This document shows, piece after piece, positions 1 to 7,389 of a stretch of 11,373 nt of DNA. A program made the position numbers and the translations under genes. Source of the stretch: Halobacteria archaeon (GTDB lineage Archaea > Halobacteriota > Methanoliparia > Methanoliparales > Methanoliparaceae); contig DUJX01000126.1 of assembly GCA_013329575.1 (NCBI GenBank), forward strand, positions 1 through 11,373, in the 5' to 3' direction. The notes below the pieces were generated by a model. The model saw only the letters and a list, made by a program, of their open reading frames with translations, was not told the origin of the DNA and did not search any database. Positions within the stretch are counted from its first letter, which is position 1. Each line of letters opens with the position of its first letter.

Positions 1-546
1 TACTTTGGTTAAGATGTCTCCATCGGTAACAATACCAGTTAAACGGCCTTTTTTGTCAAATACAGGTAGTCTACCTATATTGTTCTCTCTCATGATGCTT
101 CTCGCTTTGCCGATACTATCAGTCTCCTCGACATATAGTGGATCCCTTGTCATTACTTTGGTTACCTCGGTATCTTTAAGCAGACGAGAGTTAGAACCTT
201 CTTTCATTATATCATAATCGGTGACTATCCCAACGAGTTTCTCGTCATCATCTACGACGGGTAACGCTCTTTGACCGCTATCGATCATGGCACATACTGC
301 ATCGATGATCGGAGAATCTTTATGGATACAATATGGTTTGAACATATAATCATCTACAGGCTCCTCGGGATTCGACGCGAATAACAGATCCCGCAGGTGG
401 ATGAGATAAATATCACTATTTGCAAGTACGACTAAATTATGAAAATTGCTCTTTTCCATAAGGCTAATAGCCTTTGTCAGTGGTGTATCAGGAGTTACCG
501 TAACCACATCTTTTGTACAAATATTTATTACCGGATCTTCAAACAT
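1..546 (-). CDS. CBS-domain protein, 3' end cut off by window edge
   Basis: The minus strand is open from an ATG at 546 to the window edge, giving 182 codons of the N-terminal part with no stop. The reading contains at least three CBS modules (about residues 8-58, 60-110 and 118-180), each with the usual ending of the type LPVVDDDEKLVGIVTDYDI or LPVFDKKGRLTGIVTDGDI. CBS domains bind adenosyl ligands and work as regulatory or sensor modules; a fourth module may lie beyond the edge, and no effector domain is visible. I chose the ATG at 546 because GGAGGAG lies just upstream (560-554) at good spacing. An in-frame ATG at 561 would overlap that ribosome binding site. The gene diverges from the CMD/DUF169 operon. 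Its function beyond ligand sensing cannot be stated. Confidence 0.88.
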   Translation of the reverse strand, partial: MFEDPVINICTKDVVTVTPDTPLTKAISLMEKSNFHNLVVLANSDIYLIHLRDLLFASNPEEPVDDYMFKPYCIHKDSPIIDAVCAMIDSGQRALPVVDDDEKLVGIVTDYDIMKEGSNSRLLKDTEVTKVMTRDPLYVEETDSIGKARSIMRENNIGRLPVFDKKGRLTGIVTDGDILTKV

Positions 547-775
547 AATTTTCTCCTCCATAATAATTATTTTATATATTTATCATTAAATATTTATGGT
601 TATTTTATATTGGATCGTCTAACCAATGATGATCAAGTTAATAAAATTTACTTAATCTTCTCGAGACCGACGATAGTGATAAACGAAAAAGTTTTTAATA
701 AACACATCAATCCATACTATTATACTCAGCCAAAAATCTTATTTTTGACATTTTTGAATTAAGAGGCGATTAAAA
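547..775. promoter_or_regulatory. Divergent intergenic region with two candidate promoters
   Basis: This AT-rich 229-bp gap separates the minus-strand CBS gene from the plus-strand CMD gene. On the minus strand, TATA-like stretches lie at about 597-585 and 580-571, roughly 25-50 bp before the CBS start. On the plus strand, ACTATTATACT at about 716-726 could serve the CMD gene, whose ribosome binding site GAGGCGAT is at 763-770. No structured RNA, repeat or conserved small ORF was recognised. The TATA assignments are made by eye and are weak in such AT-rich DNA. Confidence 0.4.
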
Positions 776-1078
776 ATGGCAGATTTACCACCAATCTTGA
801 AACTTTTAGAGAAGAAAGATCCTGAATTTTTAGAGATCGTTAAGAAAGTGATGTCTTCGGCAACATCCGAAGGAGTATTGGACGCAAAAACAAAAACCTT
901 GATATCTTTGGCATTGGATGCGGCAGGAGGACATATCGATGGAGTAAAAGCAATATCTGAAAAGGCACGCAAGATGGGAATATCCGATAAAGAGATTGCA
1001 GAGACCATCCGGCTTGCATTCCTCGTTGGTGGATTTCCAGGACTGATTACCGGCTTAAATGCTTTTATAGAGGAGTAG
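776..1078 (+). CDS. Carboxymuconolactone decarboxylase-fold (CMD/AhpD-like) protein lacking the redox cysteines
   Basis: This 100-aa protein matches the CMD/AhpD fold, with the helical core LDAKTKTLISLAL (35-47), then KMGISDKEIAETIRLAF (66-82) and a C-terminal GG-P segment. In AhpD-like members this core holds a CxxCxxxH redox motif. Here the gap-free aligned positions read H53, G56 and I60, and the protein contains no cysteine at all. Disulfide reductase or peroxidase activity is therefore unlikely, and a binding or lyase-type role is open. The start is supported by GAGGCGAT five bases before the ATG. It is followed after 6 bp by the DUF169 gene, whose ribosome binding site GAGGAG overlaps the last codons of this gene, so the two are probably translated from one mRNA and may act together. 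Substrate unknown. Confidence 0.8.
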   Translation: MADLPPILKLLEKKDPEFLEIVKKVMSSATSEGVLDAKTKTLISLALDAAGGHIDGVKAISEKARKMGISDKEIAETIRLAFLVGGFPGLITGLNAFIEE

Positions 1079-1084
1079 ATAAAA

Positions 1085-1750
1085 ATGTATGAAGAATTAA
1101 CAAAAAAACTTAGAGAAAAGTTGAACTTTAGAGGTTCTCCTGTTGCAATAGCTCTTAGAAACGAAAAACCAGATTTAGACATGTTGGATAATAAAAAGAG
1201 GTTCTGTGGCATGTTAAATGATCCATGGCTTAACGGTAAATCATTCTATACGACATCTGATCAACATGCCTGTGATGGTGGTGCATACCACTTAGGGCTA
1301 AAAGAGATGCCAGAAGATATGAAGAATGGCGAATTTCTGTATAAAACGGTAGGGCTTTTTGGATCGGCTAGGGCCGCAAGAAGGTTTTTCTCGTCTAATA
1401 TAGGAGTAGAACCTAATACAGTAAAATATGCATATTTTTCACCATTGGAGAGAGCAAATTTTGAGCCAGACGTGGTAGTGATAATCTGTAACGCTAAAGA
1501 CGGTATGAGATTAACAGAGGCATCGGCTTATGAGACCGGCATCGGCGCGGAAGGATTGATGGGGCCGATCTGTTCTACAATAGTAGCAGCACCATTTTTG
1601 ACCGGAAGAGTCGTATTCTGTCTGGCAGATGCAGGGAGTAGACACTGGCTCAAGATAAACGATGATGAGATGATAGTAGGGATACCTTTTGAGAGACTGG
1701 AGAGCGTTATAAGAGGATTAGATGAGATCAGCAAAAGAAAAAAAGAATAA
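1085..1750 (+). CDS. DUF169 family protein
   Basis: The 221-aa product has the layout of the DUF169 family, which is common in methanogens and other anaerobes and has no established function. Visible hallmarks are the N-terminal helix followed by SPVAIAL (18-24), FCGM with Cys41, the HACDGGAYHLGL segment with Cys63, VVIICNA with Cys135, GPICST with Cys163, FCLADAGSR with Cys179, and a C-terminal DDEMIVGIPFERLE. The spaced cysteines could bind a metal or cofactor, but that is inference. No signal peptide or membrane segment is seen, so it is probably cytoplasmic. Translation should start at 1085, since GAGGAG lies at 1070-1075 within the end of the upstream gene. It forms a two-gene operon with the cysteine-free CMD protein. 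Confidence 0.85.
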   Translation: MYEELTKKLREKLNFRGSPVAIALRNEKPDLDMLDNKKRFCGMLNDPWLNGKSFYTTSDQHACDGGAYHLGLKEMPEDMKNGEFLYKTVGLFGSARAARRFFSSNIGVEPNTVKYAYFSPLERANFEPDVVVIICNAKDGMRLTEASAYETGIGAEGLMGPICSTIVAAPFLTGRVVFCLADAGSRHWLKINDDEMIVGIPFERLESVIRGLDEISKRKKE

Positions 1751-1771
1751 AGAAAGATATAAACACATCTT

Positions 1772-1790
1772 TAATTTATTTTTTATTTAA
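1772..1790 (+). terminator. Oligo-T terminator of the CMD-DUF169 operon
   Basis: About 25 bp after the DUF169 stop the plus strand becomes T-rich (TTTATTTTTTATTT at about 1775-1788), without an obvious GC-rich hairpin. Archaeal RNA polymerase terminates at such oligo-T tracts. The location between convergent genes supports the call. Confidence 0.5.
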
Positions 1791-1796
1791 TTGTCG

Positions 1797-1814
1797 CAAA
1801 AATCGCAAAAAAAA
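1797..1814 (-). terminator. Oligo-T terminator of the PEBP-like gene
   Basis: Read on the minus strand, eight consecutive T residues (1814-1807) begin one base after the stop codon of the PEBP-like gene, followed by a second T5 run (1801-1797). It sits opposite the terminator of the convergent plus-strand operon. Confidence 0.5.
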
Positions 1815-1815
1815 C

Positions 1816-2283
1816 CTAACGCCGAGAGTAAGTGCCTCTTAGCAGTGCATGCTGTATTATATGCCCTTCCATCCTTTTTTCAAGCTCTTTTTTTGTAGCA
1901 CCTGCATTTAGATCGAGTTTAGTATCCAATGAATAGAGTTTAAATCGATAATTATGCGTTCCATACGGCGGGCATGGCCCCATATACCCGATCTTTCTAG
2001 CACTGTTCTTCCCTTGAACAGCACCCTTTAAAACTTTTTCTTGTTTAGGGATGTTCTCTTCTATCTCTTGTATCTTCGGGTCTATGTTCCATATCAACCA
2101 GTGATCAAAAACACCCATAGGGGCATCAGGATCATCCAATATCAAAGCAAAGCTCTTTGTTTTTTCATCTATTCCTTTGATACTCAACGGAGGGGAGATA
2201 TCCTGACCATCGCACGTATACTTTTCAGGGATTCTCTCTCCATCTTTAAATGCCCTACTTAACAGAATTAATTCCTCGCTCAT
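1816..2283 (-). CDS. PEBP family protein, YbhB/YbcL type
   Basis: The 155-aa protein is a bacterial/archaeal-type phosphatidylethanolamine-binding protein (Raf kinase inhibitor-like, YbhB/YbcL). It has the full set of family motifs in order: AFKDGERIPEKYTCDG near the N-terminus, the anion-pocket motif DPDAP (51-55), HW at 61-62, and GPCPPYGTHNYRFKLY (102-117) ending in the usual C-terminal helix. The family binds small anionic ligands; its role in archaea is not established. There is no signal peptide, so it is predicted to be cytoplasmic. A strong AAGGAGGG lies directly before the ATG, though spacing is short (about 3 nt after GGAGG). It appears to be monocistronic: a 147-bp gap precedes it and an oligo-T run follows it. 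Confidence 0.92.
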   Translation of the reverse strand: MSEELILLSRAFKDGERIPEKYTCDGQDISPPLSIKGIDEKTKSFALILDDPDAPMGVFDHWLIWNIDPKIQEIEENIPKQEKVLKGAVQGKNSARKIGYMGPCPPYGTHNYRFKLYSLDTKLDLNAGATKKELEKRMEGHIIQHALLRGTYSRR

Positions 2284-2430
2284 TGCCCTCCTTCAATCAT
2301 TTTTCTGATGATCTAAAATCTAAAAAAATTCTTACTTTTAGACTATGTTTTAAGATTATGTTTTATTTTTAATAAACAATTGATATAATCTAATAAAATA
2401 GTATGTTATCTTCTTATTTATATATTGTCA
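2284..2430. promoter_or_regulatory. AT-rich gap with the PEBP promoter region
   Basis: This 147-bp gap separates the end of the DUF35 gene from the start of the PEBP-like gene, both on the minus strand. It is almost entirely A and T and contains several possible TATA elements, such as ATTAAAAATAAAA near 2373-2361 read on the minus strand. A direct repeat of TATGTTTTA is present (2344-2352 and 2357-2365, plus-strand reading). I see no RNA gene or small coding region. Confidence 0.35.
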
Positions 2431-2748
2431 TTATAATTTGCTATCGATAAGACGAGATCGTATGATACCTGTCATCGTATCTAAATAAATCTCTACAACA
2501 GTACCGATTATTTCTCTTTTAGCCATCTTTTCAAGCCTGGATTGATCAAAAACGCTTACTAATCTACATCCGTCCGTTAACTCTACCACTACAATGATAT
2601 TACCATCTTTTATTGCGTATGATACAATCATCCCTTTATCTGGAATATCGGTCTTTTTTATATTTTTAGATCCACAGTAAGGGCACGAGAATCTTCTTTC
2701 AGGATAAAAACTCATCCTGCAATCGTTACAGTATCCTCCTTCTATGAT
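2431..2748 (-). CDS. DUF35 OB-fold protein with zinc ribbon, probable ATC start
   Basis: This is the small DUF35 partner of the adjacent thiolase. Such proteins pair a rubredoxin-like zinc ribbon with an OB fold and form complexes with thiolase-family enzymes. Counting from ATC at 2748, the 105-aa product has zinc ligands Cys7, Cys10, Cys22 and Cys25 (CNDC and CPYC), then a short OB domain with VVVELTDGCRLVSVF. The first ordinary start, ATG at 2715, would delete CNDC and leave half a zinc site. Upstream the frame is open only to a TGA at 2766-2764, and that stretch has no ATG, GTG or TTG. A GGTCGTGAT motif (2760-2752) precedes ATC at 2748; the next codon, ATA, is an alternative start. The coding start is 4 bp after the thiolase stop. 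A +1 shift from the thiolase is another possibility. Confidence 0.8.
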   Translation of the reverse strand: MIEGGYCNDCRMSFYPERRFSCPYCGSKNIKKTDIPDKGMIVSYAIKDGNIIVVVELTDGCRLVSVFDQSRLEKMAKREIIGTVVEIYLDTMTGIIRSRLIDSKL

Positions 2749-2752
2749 ATTA

Positions 2753-3883
2753 TCACGACCTTTTCAATATACTGACGATGACGTTATCCGCAAATCCTCC
2801 AAAATTTACACATAATCCACTTTTTGCATCATCTACCTGTCTATCACCGGCTTCGCCTCTAAGCTGTTCTACGATCTCATATATCTGGTATACTCCGGTT
2901 CCTCCCACCGGATGCCCCCTCGCTTTGAGTCCTCCAGACGTATTGATAGGAATTTCCCCGTCTATCTCAAAGATACCGTCCTCATACGCCTTAGGTATAT
3001 CTTCTCTCTTAAACAATCCGAGATTCTCTATCTCACAGATCTCGAGTATCGTAAACGCATCGTGGAGTTCCATAAGATCTATATCCCAAATAGAGATATC
3101 AGCCATATCTATTGCTTTTTTTGTTGCCATCTGGAGCGCTTTTAGATTTGTTAGATCCTCTCTTTGATATACCGCATGAGTATCTGTTGCCTGACCGATA
3201 CCGGCTATCTCTATACTATCTTCCATTGTTTTAGATGATATAACCACAGACGCCGATCCGTCGGATATAGGACATATATCGTACAGTTTTAAAGGGTCTA
3301 TAATCGTAGAAGAATTTTTTATATCGCCATCAGTTATTATCTTTTGAAAATGTGCGATCGGATTTTTTGCCCCATTTTTATGATTTTTTATAGATACGAG
3401 AGAGAGCTGCTCTCGCGTGAGACCCTCGTTCATGTATAACCGAGTTAGGATTGCACCCCATGTTGGAAGAGTAAAACCGTGCATCTTCTCAACAGGATGA
3501 AGCATCTCTGCTAAGATGTCGGTACATTCATCGGTCGAGACGGATGTCATCTTTTCTCCTCCCGTGACGAGAACTGTATCATAGACGCCGGAACAGACGG
3601 AGAAAAAAGCAGTCATAACGGCTGCAGATCCAGATGCAGGCCCGTTCTCTACTCGGATGGACGGTGTTCCCCTGTATCCGATCTCGTCAGTTAGATATGT
3701 CGGGATAGATTTTGTCTTTGTAAAATCCTCCGCAGCCATGTTTCCAACAATGATCGCATCTATAGGCACGTTACCAGCGTCTGTTATCGCCTTTATGGAG
3801 CTTTTAGACATGAGATCGATCAGATTATCGTCCGATCGTCCACATTTTTCCGCGCCGATCCCAATTATTTTAACACTCTTCAT
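2753..3883 (-). CDS. Thiolase-fold protein lacking the nucleophilic cysteine
   Basis: The 376-aa protein is a full-length archaeal/SCP2-type thiolase-family member. The N-terminal half starts KIIGIGAEKCGR and reaches VENGPASGSAAV (78-89). In catalytic archaeal thiolases the equivalent motif reads like ACASG with the acyl-accepting Cys; here that position is Pro82. The C-terminal catalytic elements are retained: ELHDAFT with His274, GGLKARGHPVGGTG with His324, and VNFGGFAD (359-366). The missing nucleophile argues against ordinary Claisen thiolysis. Related cysteine-less SCP2-thiolase-like proteins such as Ltp2 work as retro-aldolases together with a DUF35 partner, and a DUF35 gene follows immediately here, so a CoA-ester lyase or aldolase role is plausible but inferred. 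No HMG-CoA synthase gene is adjacent. The start ATG has no ribosome binding site and a TATA-like stretch lies about 30 bp upstream, suggesting a leaderless mRNA. Confidence 0.88.
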   Translation of the reverse strand: MKSVKIIGIGAEKCGRSDDNLIDLMSKSSIKAITDAGNVPIDAIIVGNMAAEDFTKTKSIPTYLTDEIGYRGTPSIRVENGPASGSAAVMTAFFSVCSGVYDTVLVTGGEKMTSVSTDECTDILAEMLHPVEKMHGFTLPTWGAILTRLYMNEGLTREQLSLVSIKNHKNGAKNPIAHFQKIITDGDIKNSSTIIDPLKLYDICPISDGSASVVISSKTMEDSIEIAGIGQATDTHAVYQREDLTNLKALQMATKKAIDMADISIWDIDLMELHDAFTILEICEIENLGLFKREDIPKAYEDGIFEIDGEIPINTSGGLKARGHPVGGTGVYQIYEIVEQLRGEAGDRQVDDAKSGLCVNFGGFADNVIVSILKRS

Positions 3884-3896
3884 TTTAAAAATTTTT

Positions 3897-3903
3897 AAAA
3901 AAA
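3897..3903 (-). terminator. T7 run after the OB-NYN gene
   Basis: Seven consecutive T residues on the minus strand lie about 48 bp beyond the stop of the OB-NYN gene and 14 bp before the thiolase start. This may separate the two transcription units, although the sequence is AT-rich throughout. Confidence 0.35.
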
Positions 3904-3950
3904 CCGAACTTTTCTAAATTTTTTAATCTTTTAATTAAACGGATCAATGT

Positions 3951-4736
3951 TCAAGATGCAAGATTCGAATAATCCGTGTATAAGATGACCTCCGAGCCAA
4001 TTATGTTGAAAGGAACCCGTCTACTGGCATCCTCGAGCCAAGGATAAATATCGACGTATTCTTTGAACGTGTCATTACTCACTATCTTTACACCTCTCTC
4101 ATCGGCAAATTTTAGCAAGACGTCGTCGGCCTTTATCTGGGCAGGTGCCTGGATCACTCTTTCATCATCAACCCATCTCTCAAACCGTTCTTTGTCTGCT
4201 TCCGGTATGAGGTGTCTTAGATTAGAATCAACAATAATTATTGGTGCATAGCCCCGTCTTTCAAGCTCGAGCCTGACCATCTCGATATTATCTATGTTCG
4301 GTCTTCCATCCTTTTTAGACGTCCATGCAACGTTGGATCCGTCTACAATGATTTTTTCTTTTTTATATCTTATAATGATCTCTGATCCATATCTCTCATC
4401 ACAATTTATCTGTGGATATACTTTATCGCTATAAGAATAGTTTTTTGCCAACCCGCTCTTGATTATAAGTACATCACCTTTCTCAATATCGTTTACAAGA
4501 AAAGAGAACGTTCCCCAGAGGTTTATCCGAATATTGACATTACTATCCTCGTTACAATCAAAATCTCTCGCGGTTAAAGATCCTACAATCCATTTATCGC
4601 CTTCTCGTATTCTGTTATCTATATCGACTACTTCAACGATGGTATTCACAAAAAAAGTTTTATCTCTGTCGAGGTCTAATCTTTCATACACGTCTTTTAT
4701 GCAGGCATCGATAACATCTTTTTTTGTTTTATCCAC
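3951..4736 (-). CDS. OB-fold and NYN (Zc3h12a-like) ribonuclease-domain protein, GTG start
   Basis: The 261-aa protein has two parts. Residues about 27-110 resemble an RPA/SSB-like OB fold (WIVGSLTARDF, NIRINLWGTF, EKGDVLIIKSG), suited to binding single-stranded nucleic acid. Residues about 128-255 match the NYN/PIN-like domain of the Zc3h12a ribonuclease family. They include IIVDGSNVAW with Asp132, IIIVDSNLRH with Asp170, KADD with Asp204/Asp205, and IVSND with Asp222, together forming the expected acidic metal-binding site. A metal-dependent RNase guided by its OB fold is the best inference; no substrate can be named. The start codon is GTG (4736-4734) with no ribosome binding site, and a TATA-like TATTTATGATA lies about 26 bp upstream, fitting a leaderless transcript. 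It follows trpA after 83 bp that include a T6 run, so it is probably transcribed separately from the trp operon. Confidence 0.82.
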   Translation of the reverse strand: MDKTKKDVIDACIKDVYERLDLDRDKTFFVNTIVEVVDIDNRIREGDKWIVGSLTARDFDCNEDSNVNIRINLWGTFSFLVNDIEKGDVLIIKSGLAKNYSYSDKVYPQINCDERYGSEIIIRYKKEKIIVDGSNVAWTSKKDGRPNIDNIEMVRLELERRGYAPIIIVDSNLRHLIPEADKERFERWVDDERVIQAPAQIKADDVLLKFADERGVKIVSNDTFKEYVDIYPWLEDASRRVPFNIIGSEVILYTDYSNLAS

Positions 4737-4800
4737 AATTTTTTAATCGATTGTCTATCATAAATACCTATCTTTATCTAAAATATGTAAATACAACAAT

Positions 4801-4806
4801 AAAAAA
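4801..4806 (-). terminator. Oligo-T terminator of the trp operon
   Basis: Fourteen bases after the trpA stop the minus strand reads T6, followed by another T-rich stretch. This is the first plausible archaeal terminator after seven closely packed genes. Confidence 0.45.
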
Positions 4807-4819
4807 TAGGATATATGTA

Positions 4820-5614
4820 TCACGGATAAAGTGCGTCTTTCAACTCTTTAGCCTTTTTTTTCAGCCCCGATACAACATCTTTATCATCTTTACACCGTCC
4901 TATTATATCTACAAAAGCGCTCCCAACGATCACTCCATCCGCACCAGCTTTTATCAATGACGCTACTTGTTCCTGGTTGGATATGCCAAACCCTACAAGC
5001 AAGGGATTTTTACATATACTCTTCGTCTTCTTTAATAATTCAAATGCTTCGTCAGATACGGTCTTCTTCGCACCGGTCGTACCGTAAAGCGAGATAAGAT
5101 AGATAAATCCCGTGGTTGCGTTATCTATATTTACAATCCTATCTCTGGACGTGTTCGGTGCAATCAAAAAGATCGTATCCAGACCAAAGTTTTTACAATA
5201 TCGAATATATTCTTCTCCTTCCTCCACAGGAAGATCTACAACGATCAATCCATCTGCCCCGGCAAATTTTGCCTCTTTTAAGAATCGCTCTAAACCTCTG
5301 ACATAAACGAGATTATAATAAGTCATCAAGACGATAGGCGTGTCTGATCTCTCTCTGAATTTTCTAACTATATCGAATATGTCAGATACTTTAAAACCGT
5401 TCTTTAACGCCCTCACATATCCTTCTTGTATCGTCTTTCCATCTGCAACAGGATCAGAAAAAGGTATTCCTAACTCTATAATATCAGAACTCTCATCTAA
5501 TGCATGTAGATACTCTATCGTACGATCTTTATCTGGATCTCCTGCCACTATGAACGATACCAATACATTCTCATCTCTTCTCTTTAACTCAGAAATCTTC
5601 TCAAATACCATCAT
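4820..5614 (-). CDS. trpA: Tryptophan synthase alpha subunit
   Basis: TrpA cleaves indole-3-glycerol phosphate to indole and glyceraldehyde 3-phosphate and passes indole to TrpB through the alpha-beta complex. The 264-aa length is normal. The two catalytic acids are present in [15 protein letters not shown]: Glu47 and Asp58, equivalent to Glu49 and Asp60 of the Salmonella enzyme. The mobile loop reads [12 protein letters not shown], and the phosphate-binding segments GFGIS and IVGSAFV are intact. Its ATG overlaps the trpB stop as ATGA (5614-5611), indicating coupled translation, which fits the 1:1 complex. A second Met follows immediately, so the exact first residue may be off by one. It is the last gene of the operon. 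Confidence 0.97.
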   Translation of the reverse strand: MMVFEKISELKRRDENVLVSFIVAGDPDKDRTIEYLHALDESSDIIELGIPFSDPVADGKTIQEGYVRALKNGFKVSDIFDIVRKFRERSDTPIVLMTYYNLVYVRGLERFLKEAKFAGADGLIVVDLPVEEGEEYIRYCKNFGLDTIFLIAPNTSRDRIVNIDNATTGFIYLISLYGTTGAKKTVSDEAFELLKKTKSICKNPLLVGFGISNQEQVASLIKAGADGVIVGSAFVDIIGRCKDDKDVVSGLKKKAKELKDALYP

Positions 5615-6798
5615 ATCTTGATAACACCCCTATCGATACTATCTTTTACTATTTCAACATCTTTATCGCCTCTACCGGATAGACATACGACTATGTTATC
5701 ATCTTTAGCCATATCTTTTGCGAGCTCTATGGCATAAGCAACAGCATGCGCAGACTCTAATGCAGGGATGATTCCTTCCTCCTTTGAAAGGATTAAAAAA
5801 GCTTCTAATGCCTTTTTATCATCTATTGTCGTATACTTTACCCTTCCGGTATCCTTTAAAAACGAATGCTCAGGACCCACTCCAGGATAATCCAATCCGG
5901 CAGCTATACTCGATGTCTGGTTTATCTGTCCGTCATCATCTTGGAGCAGATACGTTAAAGCGCCATGAAGCACTCCTTTTTTACCGTTACACAGACTTGC
6001 AGAATGTTTCCCCGTACTTAACCCCTTGCCACCCGCTTCAACCCCAATCAATCCGACCTTGTCGTTCAAAAAGGGATGAAACATCCCGATGGCATTGCTT
6101 CCCCCACCAACACAAGCGACTATCTTATCAGGTAGGCAACCTTCCTCTTTGATAATAGCCTCTCTCGTCTCTCTACCGATTATAGATTGAAAATCTCTGA
6201 CCATCGTAGGATACGGATGAGGTCCTATAACCGAACCGATCAGGTAATGTGTATCTATTACATTGGCTGCCCAATCTCTCAACGCCTCGTTCACAGCATC
6301 TTTTAGCGTTTTAGATCCGGAACCTACCGAATGAACCTCAGCTCCCATCAATTCCATTCGGAATACGTTCATCTTCTGTCTCTGAATATCTTCTTCTCCC
6401 ATATATATCTCAGTCTTTAGTTTAAACAGCGATCCTGCCATTGCCGTGGCAGTTCCGTGTTGTCCCGCACCAGTCTCTGCTATTATACGTCTTTTTCCCA
6501 TCTTTTTTGCCAAAAGTGCCTGTGCTATTGTATTATTCAGTTTATGCGCACCGCCATGGACTAAATCCTCTCTTTTTAGATAAATCTTAGCCCCACCGAT
6601 CTTTTCCGTTAAATTTTTGGCGAGATAAAGAGGAGTCGGTCTTCCTGCAAAGTATCTGTAGTAGTATTCGAGTTCTTTATTAAAGACCTCATCGTCTTTG
6701 ATCTCACTATAAAATTTTTCAAGTTCTATTAAAGGCTCCATAAGCGTTTCTGGAACATAAATTCCTCCAAAATCGCCAAATTTTCTCATATCTATCAT
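5611..6798 (-). CDS. trpB: Tryptophan synthase beta subunit
   Basis: TrpB condenses indole with serine by PLP chemistry to give tryptophan. The 395-aa protein is the classical TrpB1 type that partners TrpA, judging by length and the motif [17 protein letters not shown] with PLP lysine Lys86. Other key elements are ETGAGQHG with Glu108 (the catalytic glutamate, Glu109 in Salmonella), the PLP-phosphate loop GGGSN (231-235), and the conserved start [14 protein letters not shown]. The start at 6798 has an AAGGAG seven bases upstream; an ATG three codons further in is possible but spaced less well. It begins 23 bp after trpG and overlaps trpA by four bases. Confidence 0.97.
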   Translation of the reverse strand: MIDMRKFGDFGGIYVPETLMEPLIELEKFYSEIKDDEVFNKELEYYYRYFAGRPTPLYLAKNLTEKIGGAKIYLKREDLVHGGAHKLNNTIAQALLAKKMGKRRIIAETGAGQHGTATAMAGSLFKLKTEIYMGEEDIQRQKMNVFRMELMGAEVHSVGSGSKTLKDAVNEALRDWAANVIDTHYLIGSVIGPHPYPTMVRDFQSIIGRETREAIIKEEGCLPDKIVACVGGGSNAIGMFHPFLNDKVGLIGVEAGGKGLSTGKHSASLCNGKKGVLHGALTYLLQDDDGQINQTSSIAAGLDYPGVGPEHSFLKDTGRVKYTTIDDKKALEAFLILSKEEGIIPALESAHAVAYAIELAKDMAKDDNIVVCLSGRGDKDVEIVKDSIDRGVIKI

Positions 6799-6821
6799 AC
6801 TATAACTCCTTTTCTTGATAA

Positions 6822-7385
6822 TTATTTTATATAACAGTTATACCAATTTTTGAGTATATCAAACCCCAAATCTGTGAGTATGCTCTCTGGATGAAACTGA
6901 TACCCTTCTATATCCTTTTTTTTAGACCTGATACCCATAACAACACCATCGCATCTCGCCGAGACTTCAAAAGATTCTGGAACGCCGGTAACAGCTAGTG
7001 AATGGTATCTCCCGCCTTTAAATGGGTTATCTATCCCTGTAAAAACTTTCTTTCCATCGTGATAGATCAGGCTGCACTTGCCATGAACAGGACGTACTAG
7101 TTCTACCTTGCCGCCAAACGCAACCGATATTATCTCCAGGCCTAGGCAGATTCCAAGAATTGGCAGATAATCAAACTCTTTCACGATCTCGATAGAATTC
7201 CCTATGTATTTTTTATCGTACGGAGTGCCCGGACCGGGAGATATAATTATCGCATCGGGATCATCATTTCTTAGATCGGTAGCAGATATATCGTTCGGAA
7301 CGACTTTAACGTCTTCATCGATCATCGAGATATAATCTACTATATTCCATACGAAAGAATCCTTGTTATCTATAAAGATTATCAT
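6822..7385 (-). CDS. trpG: Anthranilate synthase glutaminase subunit (component II)
   Basis: TrpG is the class I glutamine amidotransferase that supplies ammonia to TrpE. The 187-aa protein starts with the typical [11 protein letters not shown] and has the oxyanion segment [10 protein letters not shown] (47-55). The triad is Cys80 (in ILGICLGLE), His165 and Glu167 (in YQFHPES). The residue after CLG is Leu, where His or Met is more usual, and this should not affect catalysis. It is a stand-alone subunit, not fused to TrpE or TrpD. It begins just after the trpE stop, with AGGAG inside the last trpE codons as ribosome binding site. Because it sits directly after trpE in a trp operon, I favour trpG over the folate paralog pabA. 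Confidence 0.95.
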   Translation of the reverse strand: MIIFIDNKDSFVWNIVDYISMIDEDVKVVPNDISATDLRNDDPDAIIISPGPGTPYDKKYIGNSIEIVKEFDYLPILGICLGLEIISVAFGGKVELVRPVHGKCSLIYHDGKKVFTGIDNPFKGGRYHSLAVTGVPESFEVSARCDGVVMGIRSKKKDIEGYQFHPESILTDLGFDILKNWYNCYIK

Positions 7386-7389
7386 TATT

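Noticed and set aside
439..762. Plus-strand 107-codon reading frame over the CBS gene start and the intergenic region
   Set aside because: It overlaps the CBS coding sequence in antisense, has no recognisable protein features, and reads through AT-rich promoter DNA.
739..1212. Minus-strand 157-codon reading frame across the CMD and DUF169 genes
   Set aside because: It is antisense to two well-supported genes with family motifs and ribosome binding sites, and its Ser/Phe/Ile-rich translation is typical of a shadow frame.
2344..2365. Direct repeat TATGTTTTA with 13-bp period upstream of the PEBP gene
   Set aside because: Only two copies in very AT-rich DNA, with no palindromic character; chance is likely.
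2388..2397. ATCTAATAAA, identical to part of the trpC upstream palindrome
   Set aside because: Only ten bases match and the other half-site is absent; expected by chance in sequence this rich in A and T.
2753..2766. Programmed +1 frameshift joining the thiolase and DUF35 genes
   Set aside because: The AAAA run before AGG could allow it, but the normal thiolase ends properly with TGA TAA, DUF35 partners are usually separate proteins, and a start at ATC with a Shine-Dalgarno-like motif explains the data; kept only as an alternative.
3883..3900. 18-bp perfect palindrome TTTTAAAAATTTTTAAAA at the thiolase start
   Set aside because: Made only of A and T homopolymer runs; it overlaps the start codon and a probable oligo-T terminator, so no operator role can be supported.
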